Positions 7,334 through 16,512 of a stretch of DNA of 22,146 bases are shown piece after piece. The stretch's first letter is position 1, and each line of letters begins with the position of its first letter. Source of the DNA: Pseudomonadota bacterium (GTDB lineage: Bacteria; Pseudomonadota; Alphaproteobacteria; Azospirillales; Azospirillaceae); contig JAEZID010000402.1 in NCBI GenBank assembly GCA_023416195.1, positions 1 to 22,146 of the forward strand, given 5' to 3'. A program made the translations under genes and the position numbers. The notes under the pieces were generated by a model. It was given only the letters and a program-made list of their open reading frames with translations. It had not been told where the DNA came from and made no database searches.

Positions 7334-8641
7334 TTACCGCTTCGCGCCGCAGACCTGCGCCACGAAACCGTCGATGTCGCCGTTGAGCGTCACCGCCCGG
7401 CGCGACAGCTCGCCCGCCGAGGCCAGCACCTGATTGGCGGCGGCGCTGGCCTCCTGCGTGCCGGTGGAGACATGGGTCACCGCGTCGGCCACCGTGCGCA
7501 CGCCGGCCGACGCCTCGCGGATGGCGCGGCTGATCTCGTCGATGGCGGCGCTCTGCTGCTCGGCCGCGCCGGCGATGCCGACGGCGATCTCGTCGATGTC
7601 GTGGATCATGGCGCCGACCAGTTGGATCACGTCGGCCGTGTCCTTGGTCACCGACTGGACCTGGGCGATCTGGGCGGTGATCTCCTCCGTCGCGCGGGCG
7701 GTCTGGTTGGCAAGGGTCTTCACCTCGTTGGCGACGACGGCGAAGCCCTTGCCGGCCTCGCCCGCGCGGGCCGCCTCGATGGTGGCGTTCAGCGCCAGCA
7801 GGTTCGTCTGGCTGGCGATGTCGTTGATGAGCTGGACGACCGCGCCGATCTGGTCCGCCGCCGCCAGCAGCGAGCGGATGGTGGCGTCGGCCTCCTTCAC
7901 CTTTTCCACGGAATTGCGGGCGAGGTCGGCGGTGCGGGCCACGCCCTGGGCGACCTCGCCGATGGCGCCGGACACCTCGCCGGTCGCCGAGGCCACGCCG
8001 TCCACGTTGGACGAGACCTGCCCGGCGGCTGAGGCGGCGGAGAAGGACTGTTCGCTGGTCACCGTCGCGACGCTGGTCATGGAGGAGGACGCCGCCTCAA
8101 GCTGCGCGGCGCTGGCGGCGAGGCTCTGCGCCACCTCCTTGATGTTGGCGCCGATCCGGGTGGCGCTGTCCACGAACTCCCGGCTCTTGCCGTCCATCGC
8201 CTCCAGACCGTTGTTGATCTGGCGGGAATAGGAGCCGAACTCCCCGACCATGCCGGTCATGACGATGCGGCGGTAATACTGGCCCTCCGCCGCGTGCTGC
8301 ATGGCGGCGTTGGCCTCCTTGCCGAAGGACTCCACGCGGTCGAGCAGGCGGTTGATGGTGCGCAGCATCTCGGCGACCGAACTGGTGCCGTGGATGTGCA
8401 GGATGCGCGGCTGAAGGTCGCCCTTCTCGGCCGCCGCCAGAACCGCGCTGGCCTTGGCGAGCGAGCGGTTGGTCAGGCCGAGCCAGCGAATGGCCCCCAC
8501 GCAGGGCAGCAGGCCCAGGACGCCCAAGGCGCCGACCGCGGGGCTGCCCCCCGCGAAGCCAAGAACGGCCTGCGCCGCCGCCAGCGCCGCGACCAGCCAG
8601 ACCGCGACAAGAGCCTTAGAGACTGAAGACAAATTCGTCAT
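7334..8641 (-). CDS. Membrane methyl-accepting protein lacking a periplasmic domain (CetA-like signalling partner)
   Basis: Protein of 435 residues. Two close hydrophobic segments (about 9-30 and 35-53) anchor it with almost no periplasmic loop. Residues 55-155 look like HAMP or tandem-HAMP linkers, followed by a methyl-accepting signalling domain with the hairpin tip at about 272-308. It therefore has no sensory domain of its own. Its start codon lies inside the preceding gene, which encodes an Aer-like PAS domain (26-base overlap); AAGGG seven or eight bases before the ATG sits in that gene's coding sequence, so translation is probably coupled. In Campylobacter CetA/CetB and in Aer, this arrangement senses redox state through the FAD-PAS domain and signals through the MCP. 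Function as one half of a split Aer is inferred from family knowledge and gene order. Confidence 0.92.
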   Translation of the reverse strand: MTNLSSVSKALVAVWLVAALAAAQAVLGFAGGSPAVGALGVLGLLPCVGAIRWLGLTNRSLAKASAVLAAAEKGDLQPRILHIHGTSSVAEMLRTINRLLDRVESFGKEANAAMQHAAEGQYYRRIVMTGMVGEFGSYSRQINNGLEAMDGKSREFVDSATRIGANIKEVAQSLAASAAQLEAASSSMTSVATVTSEQSFSAASAAGQVSSNVDGVASATGEVSGAIGEVAQGVARTADLARNSVEKVKEADATIRSLLAAADQIGAVVQLINDIASQTNLLALNATIEAARAGEAGKGFAVVANEVKTLANQTARATEEITAQIAQVQSVTKDTADVIQLVGAMIHDIDEIAVGIAGAAEQQSAAIDEISRAIREASAGVRTVADAVTHVSTGTQEASAAANQVLASAGELSRRAVTLNGDIDGFVAQVCGAKR

Positions 8642-9140
8642 AGGTCGTGCCCTTGTCGCGAAGGAGGGAGCCCAGCATGGCGCCCGAGGCCGCCATGGCC
8701 GCGTTGCGGTCCGCGTGCTTGGCCTCTTCCGCGCGCAGCGCCGCGTAAAGGCCGGTGGCCGCCTGCACCGCCGTCCGCGACGGCAGCCGGCGGCTGGAAT
8801 GGTAGCCGGTGATGGTCTGGCCGGGACCGAAGACCGGGGTGACGTGCGCGAACACCCAGTAATGATCGCCGTTCTTCGCCCGATTGACGACGTAGGCGAA
8901 AATTTCGTGCCCGGCCTGGATGCGCTCCCACAGCAGCTTGTAGACGCAACGCGGCATGTCCGGATGGCGGACGATGTTGTGCGGCTTGCCCAGAAGCTCG
9001 GCCTCGGAAAAGCCGCTGACCCGCAGGAACACGTCGTTGGCGTAGGTGACCAGCCCTTTCAGGTCGGTCTTGGAGACGATGATCTCGTCCTCGTGGAACG
9101 TCCGCTCGCGCCCGGTCAGTGCTACGCTGGTGAACGCCAT
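8616..9140 (-). CDS. Aer-type PAS domain protein (CetB-like redox sensor)
   Basis: Soluble protein of 174 residues. A single PAS domain at about 18-122 has the Aer signature: KTDLKGLVTYANDVF, then PHNIVRHPDMP and KNGDHYWV. R58, H59 and D61 correspond closely to E. coli Aer R57, H58 and D60, which are needed for FAD binding. A short helical tail follows and there is no kinase, GGDEF or MCP domain. The downstream overlapping gene encodes an MCP without a sensor, so the pair likely forms a two-protein energy-taxis or aerotaxis receptor. The start at ATG 9140 leaves the usual short N-cap; the nearest ribosome-site-like sequences (AGGCGG, GGAGAG) are not ideally spaced. It lies divergent from the glycan operon across 297 bases. 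Confidence 0.92.
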   Translation of the reverse strand: MAFTSVALTGRERTFHEDEIIVSKTDLKGLVTYANDVFLRVSGFSEAELLGKPHNIVRHPDMPRCVYKLLWERIQAGHEIFAYVVNRAKNGDHYWVFAHVTPVFGPGQTITGYHSSRRLPSRTAVQAATGLYAALRAEEAKHADRNAAMAASGAMLGSLLRDKGTTYDEFVFSL

Positions 9141-9322
9141 GGCCGCCTGTCTCTCCAGTACCGCTGCGCCGCCCCCAAGCGACCGTCTATTGGTATTACC
9201 TTCGTAGGCATTTATATAGCGCGATTAATATACAAATTGCTTCAAATTACGATGATTGAGGGTGCGACAAAATGCGCCACACGCGGAGCGGGAGCGCCTA
9301 TATGCGCTTCGGTCGAGGCGTC

Positions 9323-9352
9323 TACGACCTAAGCGCCCGCTTACGACCTAAG
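9323..9352. repeat. 11-base direct repeat upstream of the glycan operon promoter
   Basis: TACGACCTAAG occurs at 9323-9333 and again at 9342-9352, start to start 19 bases. The second copy ends 25 bases before the GGAAC of the EcfG-like promoter. Exact direct repeats at about two helical turns are typical of activator or repressor binding sites. No known regulator is recognised. Confidence 0.4.
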
Positions 9353-9376
9353 AGTCAAACGTCCCTGATTTTTAAA

Positions 9377-9402
9377 GGAACTTGCCCGCTTCAACGGACG
9401 TT
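9377..9402 (+). promoter_or_regulatory. EcfG-type (general stress sigma factor) promoter of the glycan operon
   Basis: GGAAC at 9377-9381, a 17-base spacer, and CGTT at 9399-9402 match in full the alphaproteobacterial sigma-EcfG consensus GGAAC-N16/17-CGTT. The motif is on the coding strand, ends 35 bases before the ATG at 9438, and lies in non-coding DNA. This predicts that the downstream operon is induced in the general stress response. No EcfG, PhyR or NepR gene is in the window. Confidence 0.62.
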
Positions 9403-9437
9403 CACGCCGCGGAACAGGATGCGGTGGAGGACGTCAG

Positions 9438-10552
9438 ATGGCACACACAGTGCTGATTACCGGGGGTGCCGGCTTCATCGGATCCCATCTGGCCGATGAG
9501 CTGTTGGCCCTGGGGCACCGGGTTCGTGTGTTGGACAGCCTCGAAGAACAGGTCCACGGGGAAAAGGGCCGCCGCCCCGATTACCTCAACCCCGACATCG
9601 ACCTGCTGGTCGGCGACGTGCGCGACCCGGACGCCGTCGCCACGGCGCTGAAGGGCGCCGATTCCGTGGTGCATCTGGCCGCCCGCGTCGGTGTGGGGCA
9701 GAGCATGTATCAGGTCGGCGACTATGTCGGCGTGAACGACCACGGCACGGCGGTCCTGTTGCAGGCGCTGATCGAAAAGCCGGTCGAACGGCTGGTCGTC
9801 GCGTCGAGCATGAGCGTCTACGGCGAAGGGCTCTATCTCGACGACCAGGGCCGCCCGGTGGACGTGAGCGCCCGCACCGTCGAGCAGATGAAGGCCGGCC
9901 GGTGGGAACCGGTGGCGCCGAACGGCGGCAAGCTGACCCCCGTGGCGACGCCGGAAATACACCACCCCCGCCTCTGCTCCGTGTACGCGCTGAACAAATA
10001 CGTGCAGGAACGGCTCTGCCTCATCGTCGGCGAGGCGTACGGCATCCCGACCACCGCGTTGCGCTTCTGGAACGCGTACGGCACGCGGCAGGCGCTGTCC
10101 AACCCCTACACGGGCGTGCTGGCGATCTTCGCGTCGCGCCTGCTGAACGGCAAGGCGCCGATGATCTTCGAAGACGGCTTGCAGCGCCGCGACTTCATCC
10201 ATGTGGACGATGTGGTGCAGTCCTGCCGCCTCGCCCTGACCCACGAGAACGCGCCGGGCAAGGTCTTCAACGTCGGCAGCGGCGTCAGCCGGTCGGTGCA
10301 GGAGGTGGCGGCGGCGCTGGCCGTCGCGGTCGGGCGGCCGGACATCCAGCCGGAGATCACCGGGCGCTGCCGCGTCGGCGACATCCGCCACTGCTTCCCC
10401 GACATCACGCTGATCCGCGAGACGCTCGGCTACGAGCCGCGCGTGGAGCTGTCGGACGGCCTCGCCGAGCTGTCGGACTGGCTGAGCCGGCAGGTCGCCG
10501 AGGACCGCGTCGAACAGGCGAGCCGGGAACTGGCCTGCCGGGGATTATCGGC

Positions 10553-10556
<4 letters not shown>
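9438..10556 (+). CDS. NAD-dependent nucleotide-sugar epimerase/dehydratase (dTDP-L-rhamnose 4-epimerase-like)
   Basis: Extended SDR of 372 residues. The N-terminal Rossmann motif is GGAGFIG (residues 9-15). The active site has SSMSVYGEG with the catalytic YxxxK at Y183/K187 (YALNK). The C-terminal half carries RFWNAYG and the RRDFIHVDDVV substrate-domain motif. The text resembles WbiB/Tll-type dTDP-L-rhamnose 4-epimerases (for example SHLADELL, QVHG, GVGQSMYQVGDYVGVN), which make dTDP-6-deoxy-L-talose; the actual substrate here is not proven. GGAGG lies seven bases before the ATG. It is the first gene of the operon; its TGA overlaps the next ATG. Probable cytosolic role: supplying an activated deoxy sugar to the glycosyltransferases downstream. 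Confidence 0.9.
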
Positions 10557-11634
<1,078 letters not shown>

Positions 11635-11638
<4 letters not shown>

Positions 11639-12942
11639 AGATCGCGCTCGTAAACCCGCCCTGGAGCTTCGACGGCAGCATCTATTTCGGCTGCCGCGAA
11701 CCGCACCTGCCGCTGGAGTTCGGCTACGCCAAGGCCCTGCTGGAGGCTGCCGGGCATGAGGCGGAGATCATCGACGGCCAGCTGTTCGGGCTGACGCTGG
11801 ACGAGGTCCGCGCCAGGGTTGGGGCGTTCGCCCCCGACCTGACCGTGGTCACGACAGCCCCCAGCTATCTGTTCTGGCGCTGCGCCCCGCCCGAACTGCG
11901 CGTGCCCATGCAGACCGTTGCGGCGCTGAAGGACATCGGCGGGCGCATGGTCGGCGTCGGCCCGCACGGCTCGACCACGCCCCGGGCGGCGTTGCGCAAG
12001 CTGGGCGTCGAGGCCCTGGTGATGGGCGAGTGTGAAGAGGTGCTGGTCCGCCTCGCCGATTCCGACGATTGGCGGTCGGTTCAGCACATCTGCACCTGGG
12101 ACGGCACGGATATGCTCGTCAACGGCGGGCCGGCGGCGGCGACCTTCACCGACCTGCCGGCGCTGTCCTGGCCGGACGCGTGGGTGAAGCGCCACCACCA
12201 CCACCATCATCGCTTCGACGGTGCGCCGACCGGGCCGGGCGCGGAGATGGAGACCTCGCGCGGCTGCCCCTATCATTGTACCTTCTGCGCGAAGGAGAAT
12301 TTCCGCGACGGCTACCGCAAGCGCCCGGTGCCGGTGGTGATGGAGGAGCTGGACCGGCTGATCGCGCAGGGCATCGAGTACGTCTATTTCATCGACGAGA
12401 TCTTCCTGCCCAACCAGCCGCTGCTGGAGGCGCTGGCCGAGCGCCGCATCAAGTTCGGCATTCAGACGCGGCTCGACCTGTGGAAGCCTGCGATGATCGA
12501 ACTGCTGGGCAAGGCCGGCTGCGTGTCGATCGAGGCCGGCGTGGAAAGTCTGACGGTGGAGGGGCGCGCCGCGCTGGACAAGAAATGCCGGATGGGCACC
12601 GACGAGCTGTCGGAACGGCTGATCCTGGCGAAGAAGGTCGTGCCCTTCGTCCAGGCCAACCTGATCCTGTCGGAAGGCGACGACCCGGCCTTCATCGCCG
12701 CGTGGCGCGACCACATGCGCGAACATGGCGTTTGGGCCAACGATCCGGTGCCTCTGTTCCCCTACCCCGGCTCGCCCGACTACCGGCTGCGCTGGGGCCT
12801 GCCCGACGACCGGGCGTGGGAGCGGGCGGTGGACTTCTACCTCACCCACTACAGCCGCTTCTGCGACTTCCAGGAGCAGACGCCGAAGCCCCTGCCGGAG
12901 CTGGAAGACATCGGCCCGATGCCTCTGAAGGCCGCGGAGTAG
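11635..12942 (+). CDS. B12-binding-type radical SAM protein of a glycan cluster
   Basis: Protein of 435 residues. Residues 1-150 form a Rossmann-like cobalamin-binding-type domain (MKIALVNPPW start; GHEAEIIDGQ), but no DxHxxG motif is evident. The radical SAM domain starts with ETSRGCPYHCTFC, giving C211, C215 and C218 in a CxxxCxxC iron-sulfur motif; FIDEIF and SIEAGVES are further family blocks. Just before this domain residues 187-192 are six consecutive histidines. ATGA overlap with the previous stop and an AAAGGGG ribosome site support the start. B12-type radical SAM enzymes often methylate or rearrange unreactive carbons; placement between sugar epimerases and glycosyltransferases suggests modification of a sugar or lipid carrier. 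I recall a TIGRFAM family of such proteins tied to a rhizobial twelve-gene oligosaccharide cassette, but could not check membership. Confidence 0.88.
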
Positions 12943-12946
12943 CGCC

Positions 12947-14065
12947 ATGGGTCACGCATCGCTCCCCCTTCGCCCGTCCCGCGTTCTGATGACCGCCGAC
13001 GCGGTCGGGGGGGTGTGGGACTACGCGCTGGAACTGGCGCGCGGGCTGGCGCGGGTGGGGGTGTCCACATCGCTGGCCGTCATGGGGCCGGCGCCGGACG
13101 ACGCTCGCGTGGCCGCCGCCGCGAAGATCGAGGGGCTGACGCTCGACCACGCGCCCTTCAAGCTGGAGTGGATGGCCGATCCGGACGAGGATCTGCACAA
13201 GGCCGGCGACTGGCTGCTCGACCTGGAAAGACGGCTGAGGCCGGACGTCGTGCACGTCAACGGCTACGCCGCCGCCGCGCTGCCGTTCCGCGCGCCGGTG
13301 CTGTGCGTCGGCCATTCCTGCGTGCTGTCCTGGTGGCGCGCCGTCCACGGGGAGGACGCGCCGGCGTCCTGGGACGGCTACGCGCGGCGGGTCGCGGACG
13401 GGCTGCGCCTCGCCGACATGGTGGCGGCGCCGACGCGGGCCATGCTCGACGCGCTGGAGCGGCATTACCAGCGCCTGCCCCGTTCCCGAGTCATCCCCAA
13501 CGGGCGCGCCCCCCGGCAGTACCGCCCGCTGCCCAAACAGCCCATCGTCCTCGCCGCCGGGCGGGTGTGGGACAAGGCAAAGAACATCGGCGCGCTGGAC
13601 GCGGTGGCCGGCGCCCTGCCCTGGTCGGTGTTCGTCGCCGGCAGCCTGGACGGCCCGGACGGCCAGCCCAAGCCGCTGCGCCATTCCCGCCATCTGGGGC
13701 ATCTGCCGGCGGAGCAACTGGCGCGCTGGTTCGGCCGCTCGTCCATCTTCGCGCACCCGGCCCGCTACGAACCGTTCGGGCTGGCGCCGCTGGAGGCCGC
13801 CCTGTCGGGCTGCGCGCTGGTGCTGGGCGACATCCCGAGCCTGCGGGAGCTGTGGGACGGCGCCGCCGTCTTCGTCGATCCGGACGACCGCGCCGGCCTC
13901 GCCCGCAAGCTGACCGCGCTGACCGACAACCCGGCGCGGGTGAAGGCGCTGGGCACGGCGGCGCGGCGCCGGGCGCACGACCACACCGCCGCCCGCATGG
14001 TGCGTGGCACGCTGGACGCCTACGCGGCGTTGTGCGCCAAGGCCGCCGCGACGGCGGTCCCATGA
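12947..14065 (+). CDS. GT4-type glycosyltransferase
   Basis: GT-B glycosyltransferase of 372 residues. The N-terminal acceptor domain begins RVLMTADAVGGVWDYALELARGLA. The C-terminal donor domain has AAGRVWDKAKN and the EX7E element E275-PFGLAPL-E283, followed by GCALVLGD, as in retaining GT4 enzymes. There is no signal peptide or membrane helix, so it is cytosolic or peripheral. The ATG lies four bases after the radical SAM stop, with CGGAG about seven bases upstream. It probably adds one sugar from the nucleotide sugars made by the two SDR enzymes. Donor and acceptor cannot be read from sequence. After it comes the only sizeable gap in the operon (177 bases). Confidence 0.9.
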   Translation: MGHASLPLRPSRVLMTADAVGGVWDYALELARGLARVGVSTSLAVMGPAPDDARVAAAAKIEGLTLDHAPFKLEWMADPDEDLHKAGDWLLDLERRLRPDVVHVNGYAAAALPFRAPVLCVGHSCVLSWWRAVHGEDAPASWDGYARRVADGLRLADMVAAPTRAMLDALERHYQRLPRSRVIPNGRAPRQYRPLPKQPIVLAAGRVWDKAKNIGALDAVAGALPWSVFVAGSLDGPDGQPKPLRHSRHLGHLPAEQLARWFGRSSIFAHPARYEPFGLAPLEAALSGCALVLGDIPSLRELWDGAAVFVDPDDRAGLARKLTALTDNPARVKALGTAARRRAHDHTAARMVRGTLDAYAALCAKAAATAVP

Positions 14066-14242
14066 GCCGGGGCACAGGATCACGACGGACGGACTAGGAC
14101 ACCCGCCGCGCACCCCGATCGATCTAGGCGAGCAAGGGTACTGCTTTTCCCGGACTTCGCAGCCGCACCAAGGCGCGGTTCAGTGTCTCCCCCCTGCGGC
14201 CGGTCCAGCGCCGCCAACCAGACAAGCCTACAAGCGGGTGCC
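14066..14242. other. 177-base gap inside the glycan operon
   Basis: Every other junction in this operon overlaps or is within a few bases. I see no full promoter match, no intrinsic terminator and no convincing small gene here; an 11-codon ATG frame (14062-14097) overlaps the GT4 stop but has nothing else in its favour. The gap may hold an internal promoter, an RNA processing site, or the remnant of a lost gene. Confidence 0.5.
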
Positions 14243-15412
14243 ATGCGCTTCGTCATTTTCTGCCATTCCCTGGTTTCCTGCTGGAACCACGGCAACGCCC
14301 ATTTCCTTCGCGGGGTGGTTCGGGAGCTTCAGGCGCAGGACCATTCCGTCCGCGTGCTGGAACCGGCCGATGGGTGGAGCCGCACCAACCTGCTGGCCGA
14401 ACCGGAGGGTCCGGAAACGCTGGCCGCGTTCGGCCGGACCTTCCCCGGGCTGGTCTCGCAGACCTACGACCCCGCCACGCTGGATCTGGACGAGGCGCTG
14501 GACGGGGCCGACGTGGTGCTGGTGCATGAATGGACCGACCCGGCGCTGGTGGCGGCTATCGGGCGCAAGCGCGCGGCGGGTGGGCGCTTCCGCCTGCTGT
14601 TCCACGACACCCACCACCGCGTCGTCTCCAAACCGGAGGAGATGGCCGCCCTGGACCTCGACGCCTACGACGGCGTGCTGGCCTTCGGCGAGGTACTGCG
14701 CCAGCGTTATCTGGAGCTGGGCTGGGCCGGCCGCGCCTGGACGTGGCACGAGGCCGCCGACACCGCCCTGTTCCACCCCCTGCCCGGCCAGCCGGTTGAA
14801 GGCGATCTGGTTTGGGTCGGCAACTGGGGCGACGACGAGCGCACCGCCGAGCTTCACGATTATCTGCTCGATCCGGTCCGCGCCCTGGGCCTGACGGCGC
14901 GCATCCACGGCGTGCGCTACCCCGGCGAGGCGCTGTCCGCACTGGCGGAGTCCGGCATCGCCTACGGCGGCTGGCTGCCGAACCACAGGGCGCCCATGGC
15001 CTTCGCGCGGCATCGCGTGACCGTCCATGTGCCGCGCCGGCCCTATGTGCAGGCCCTGCCCGGCATCCCGACCATCCGCGTGTTCGAGGCGCTGGCCTGC
15101 GGCATCCCGCTGATCTGCGCTCCGTGGCACGACGCGGAGGGGCTGTTCAGGCCCGGCAGCGACTACCTCGTCGCCCGCGACGGCACCGCCATGGCCGAGC
15201 TGCTCCGCGTCGTGCTGAACGACCGCGACATCGCCGCCAGCCTCGCCCGCAGCGGGCTGGACTCCATCCGCCGCCGCCACACCTGCGCCCACCGGGTGGA
15301 CGAGTTGCTGGAGGTCTGCCGGACGCTGGGTGCGCACACTCTCAAGAATATCCCTTCCATAAACCGCCCTCTCGAAAACACCGCCGAATCCGTGAAGGAG
15401 GGCATCGCCTGA
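14243..15412 (+). CDS. CgeB-like glycosyltransferase, first of three tandem copies
   Basis: Protein of 389 residues from ATG 14243, chosen because MRFVIFCHSLVSCWNHGNAHFLRG aligns with the starts of the next two proteins; an in-frame GTG at 14183 would add 20 residues unlike the family. It looks like the CgeB/Glyco_trans_1_2 class: an N-terminal Rossmann half with HEWTDP and HDTHHR, then a donor half with LVWVGNWGDDERTAEL, VPRRPYVQALPGIPTIRVFEALACGIPLICAPW and GLFRPGSDYLVARDG. No membrane segment or signal peptide is visible. The ribosome site is weak. Its stop overlaps the next start (TGATG). Role inferred: addition of one sugar residue in the pathway encoded by the operon. Confidence 0.86.
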   Translation: MRFVIFCHSLVSCWNHGNAHFLRGVVRELQAQDHSVRVLEPADGWSRTNLLAEPEGPETLAAFGRTFPGLVSQTYDPATLDLDEALDGADVVLVHEWTDPALVAAIGRKRAAGGRFRLLFHDTHHRVVSKPEEMAALDLDAYDGVLAFGEVLRQRYLELGWAGRAWTWHEAADTALFHPLPGQPVEGDLVWVGNWGDDERTAELHDYLLDPVRALGLTARIHGVRYPGEALSALAESGIAYGGWLPNHRAPMAFARHRVTVHVPRRPYVQALPGIPTIRVFEALACGIPLICAPWHDAEGLFRPGSDYLVARDGTAMAELLRVVLNDRDIAASLARSGLDSIRRRHTCAHRVDELLEVCRTLGAHTLKNIPSINRPLENTAESVKEGIA

Positions 15413-16512
15413 TGGCTGGCCTGGACATCGCGTTCTATGGATCGAGCCTGGTTTCCGCCTATTGGAACGGAGCCGCCACCTACTACCGGGGCATCACCCG
15501 CGCCCTGGCGGCGCGCGGCCACCGCGTCACCTTCTACGAGCCCGACGCCTACGAACGGCAGAAGCATCGCGACATCGCCGACCCGCCGTGGGCCAAGGTC
15601 GTCGTCTACCCGGCGACCGGCGACGGCCTGCACCGCGCCCTGGAGGCGGGTCGCGGCGCCGACGTGGTGGTGAAGGCCAGCGGCGTCGGCGTCTTCGACG
15701 ACGAACTGGCCGAGGGTGTGCTGTCGATCCGCCGGCCGGACGGGCTGGCCATCTACTGGGACGTGGACGCGCCGGCCACCCTGGCCGATCTGCACGCCGA
15801 CCCGGCCGCCGTGCTGCACCGGCTGATCCCCCAATACGACATGGTGCTGACCTACGGCGGCGGCCCGCCGGTGGTGAACGCCTTCGCGGCGCTGGGTGCC
15901 CGCAAGTGCGTGCCGGTCTACAACGCGCTCGATCCCGAGACGCATCATCCGGTGCCCCGCGACGAGCGGTTCGACGCCGACCTGACCTTCCTCGGCAACC
16001 GCCTGCCCGACCGCGAGGCGCGGGTGGAGCAATTCTTCCTGGACGCCGCGTCGCGCCTGCCGGACCGCCGCTTCCTGCTGGCCGGCAACGGCTGGCACGA
16101 CAAGCCGGTGCCGGCGAACGTCCGCGTGCTGGGCCACGTCTACACCGCCGACCACAACGCGCTGAATGGATCCGGCCTCGCCGTGCTGAACATCAGCCGG
16201 CAGAGCATGGCGGAGATGGGCTATTCCCCGGCCACCCGCGTGTTCGAGGCGGCCGGCGCCGCCGCCTGCCTGATCACCGACGCCTGGGTCGGCATCGAGG
16301 AGTTCCTGGAGCCGGGGACCGAGGTTCTGGTCGCCAGGGACGGCGCCGAGGTGGCCGAGCATGTCGCCTCCCTGACCGGGGAGCGGGCGCGGGCCATCGG
16401 CCAGGCGGCCCTGCGCCGCGTTCTGGCCGACCACACCTACGACAACCGCGCGGTGCTGGTGGAACGGCTGCTGACCGGTCAAGTCCTGAATTCCGTTGGG
16501 GAGGGCGTGTGA
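15412..16512 (+). CDS. CgeB-like glycosyltransferase, second tandem copy
   Basis: Protein of 366 residues, paralogous to both neighbours. The N-terminus (LVSAYWNGAATYYRGITRALAARGHRVTFYEPD) matches the family start; the middle has YWDVDAPATLADL, TYGGGPPVVNAFAALGA and LTFLGNRLPDREARVEQFF; the C-terminal donor segment is SPATRVFEAAGAAACLITDAW, then FLEPGTEVLVARDG. Where the first and third copies have ACG after the conserved FEA, this copy has AGAA, a change at the usual nucleotide-sugar binding end. It may use another donor or have altered activity. The start overlaps the previous stop in TGATG, with GGAG 11 bases upstream; its own stop overlaps the third copy in the same way. Cytosolic; substrate unknown. 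Confidence 0.88.
   Translation: MAGLDIAFYGSSLVSAYWNGAATYYRGITRALAARGHRVTFYEPDAYERQKHRDIADPPWAKVVVYPATGDGLHRALEAGRGADVVVKASGVGVFDDELAEGVLSIRRPDGLAIYWDVDAPATLADLHADPAAVLHRLIPQYDMVLTYGGGPPVVNAFAALGARKCVPVYNALDPETHHPVPRDERFDADLTFLGNRLPDREARVEQFFLDAASRLPDRRFLLAGNGWHDKPVPANVRVLGHVYTADHNALNGSGLAVLNISRQSMAEMGYSPATRVFEAAGAAACLITDAWVGIEEFLEPGTEVLVARDGAEVAEHVASLTGERARAIGQAALRRVLADHTYDNRAVLVERLLTGQVLNSVGEGV

Larger units (their letters stand above)
9141..9437. other. Intergenic regulatory region between the PAS gene and the glycan operon
   Basis: This 297-base stretch has no convincing gene. Its left half (about 9187-9250) is strikingly AT-rich for this genome and probably holds the minus-strand promoter of the PAS-MCP pair; I could not settle on one -35/-10 pair. 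Its right half holds an 11-base direct repeat and an EcfG-type promoter, listed separately. Confidence 0.7.

Noticed and set aside
12193..12210. Engineered His-tag or cloning artefact
   Set aside because: The run is internal, uses mixed codons, and is embedded in continuous native coding sequence of the radical SAM gene.
14062..14097. 11-codon ORF overlapping the GT4 stop by ATGA
   Set aside because: Too short, with no ribosome site or conservation evidence; chance is the simpler reading.
14183..14242. Earlier GTG start for the first CgeB-like protein
   Set aside because: The 20 extra residues have no match in the two paralogues, which begin at the equivalent of ATG 14243.
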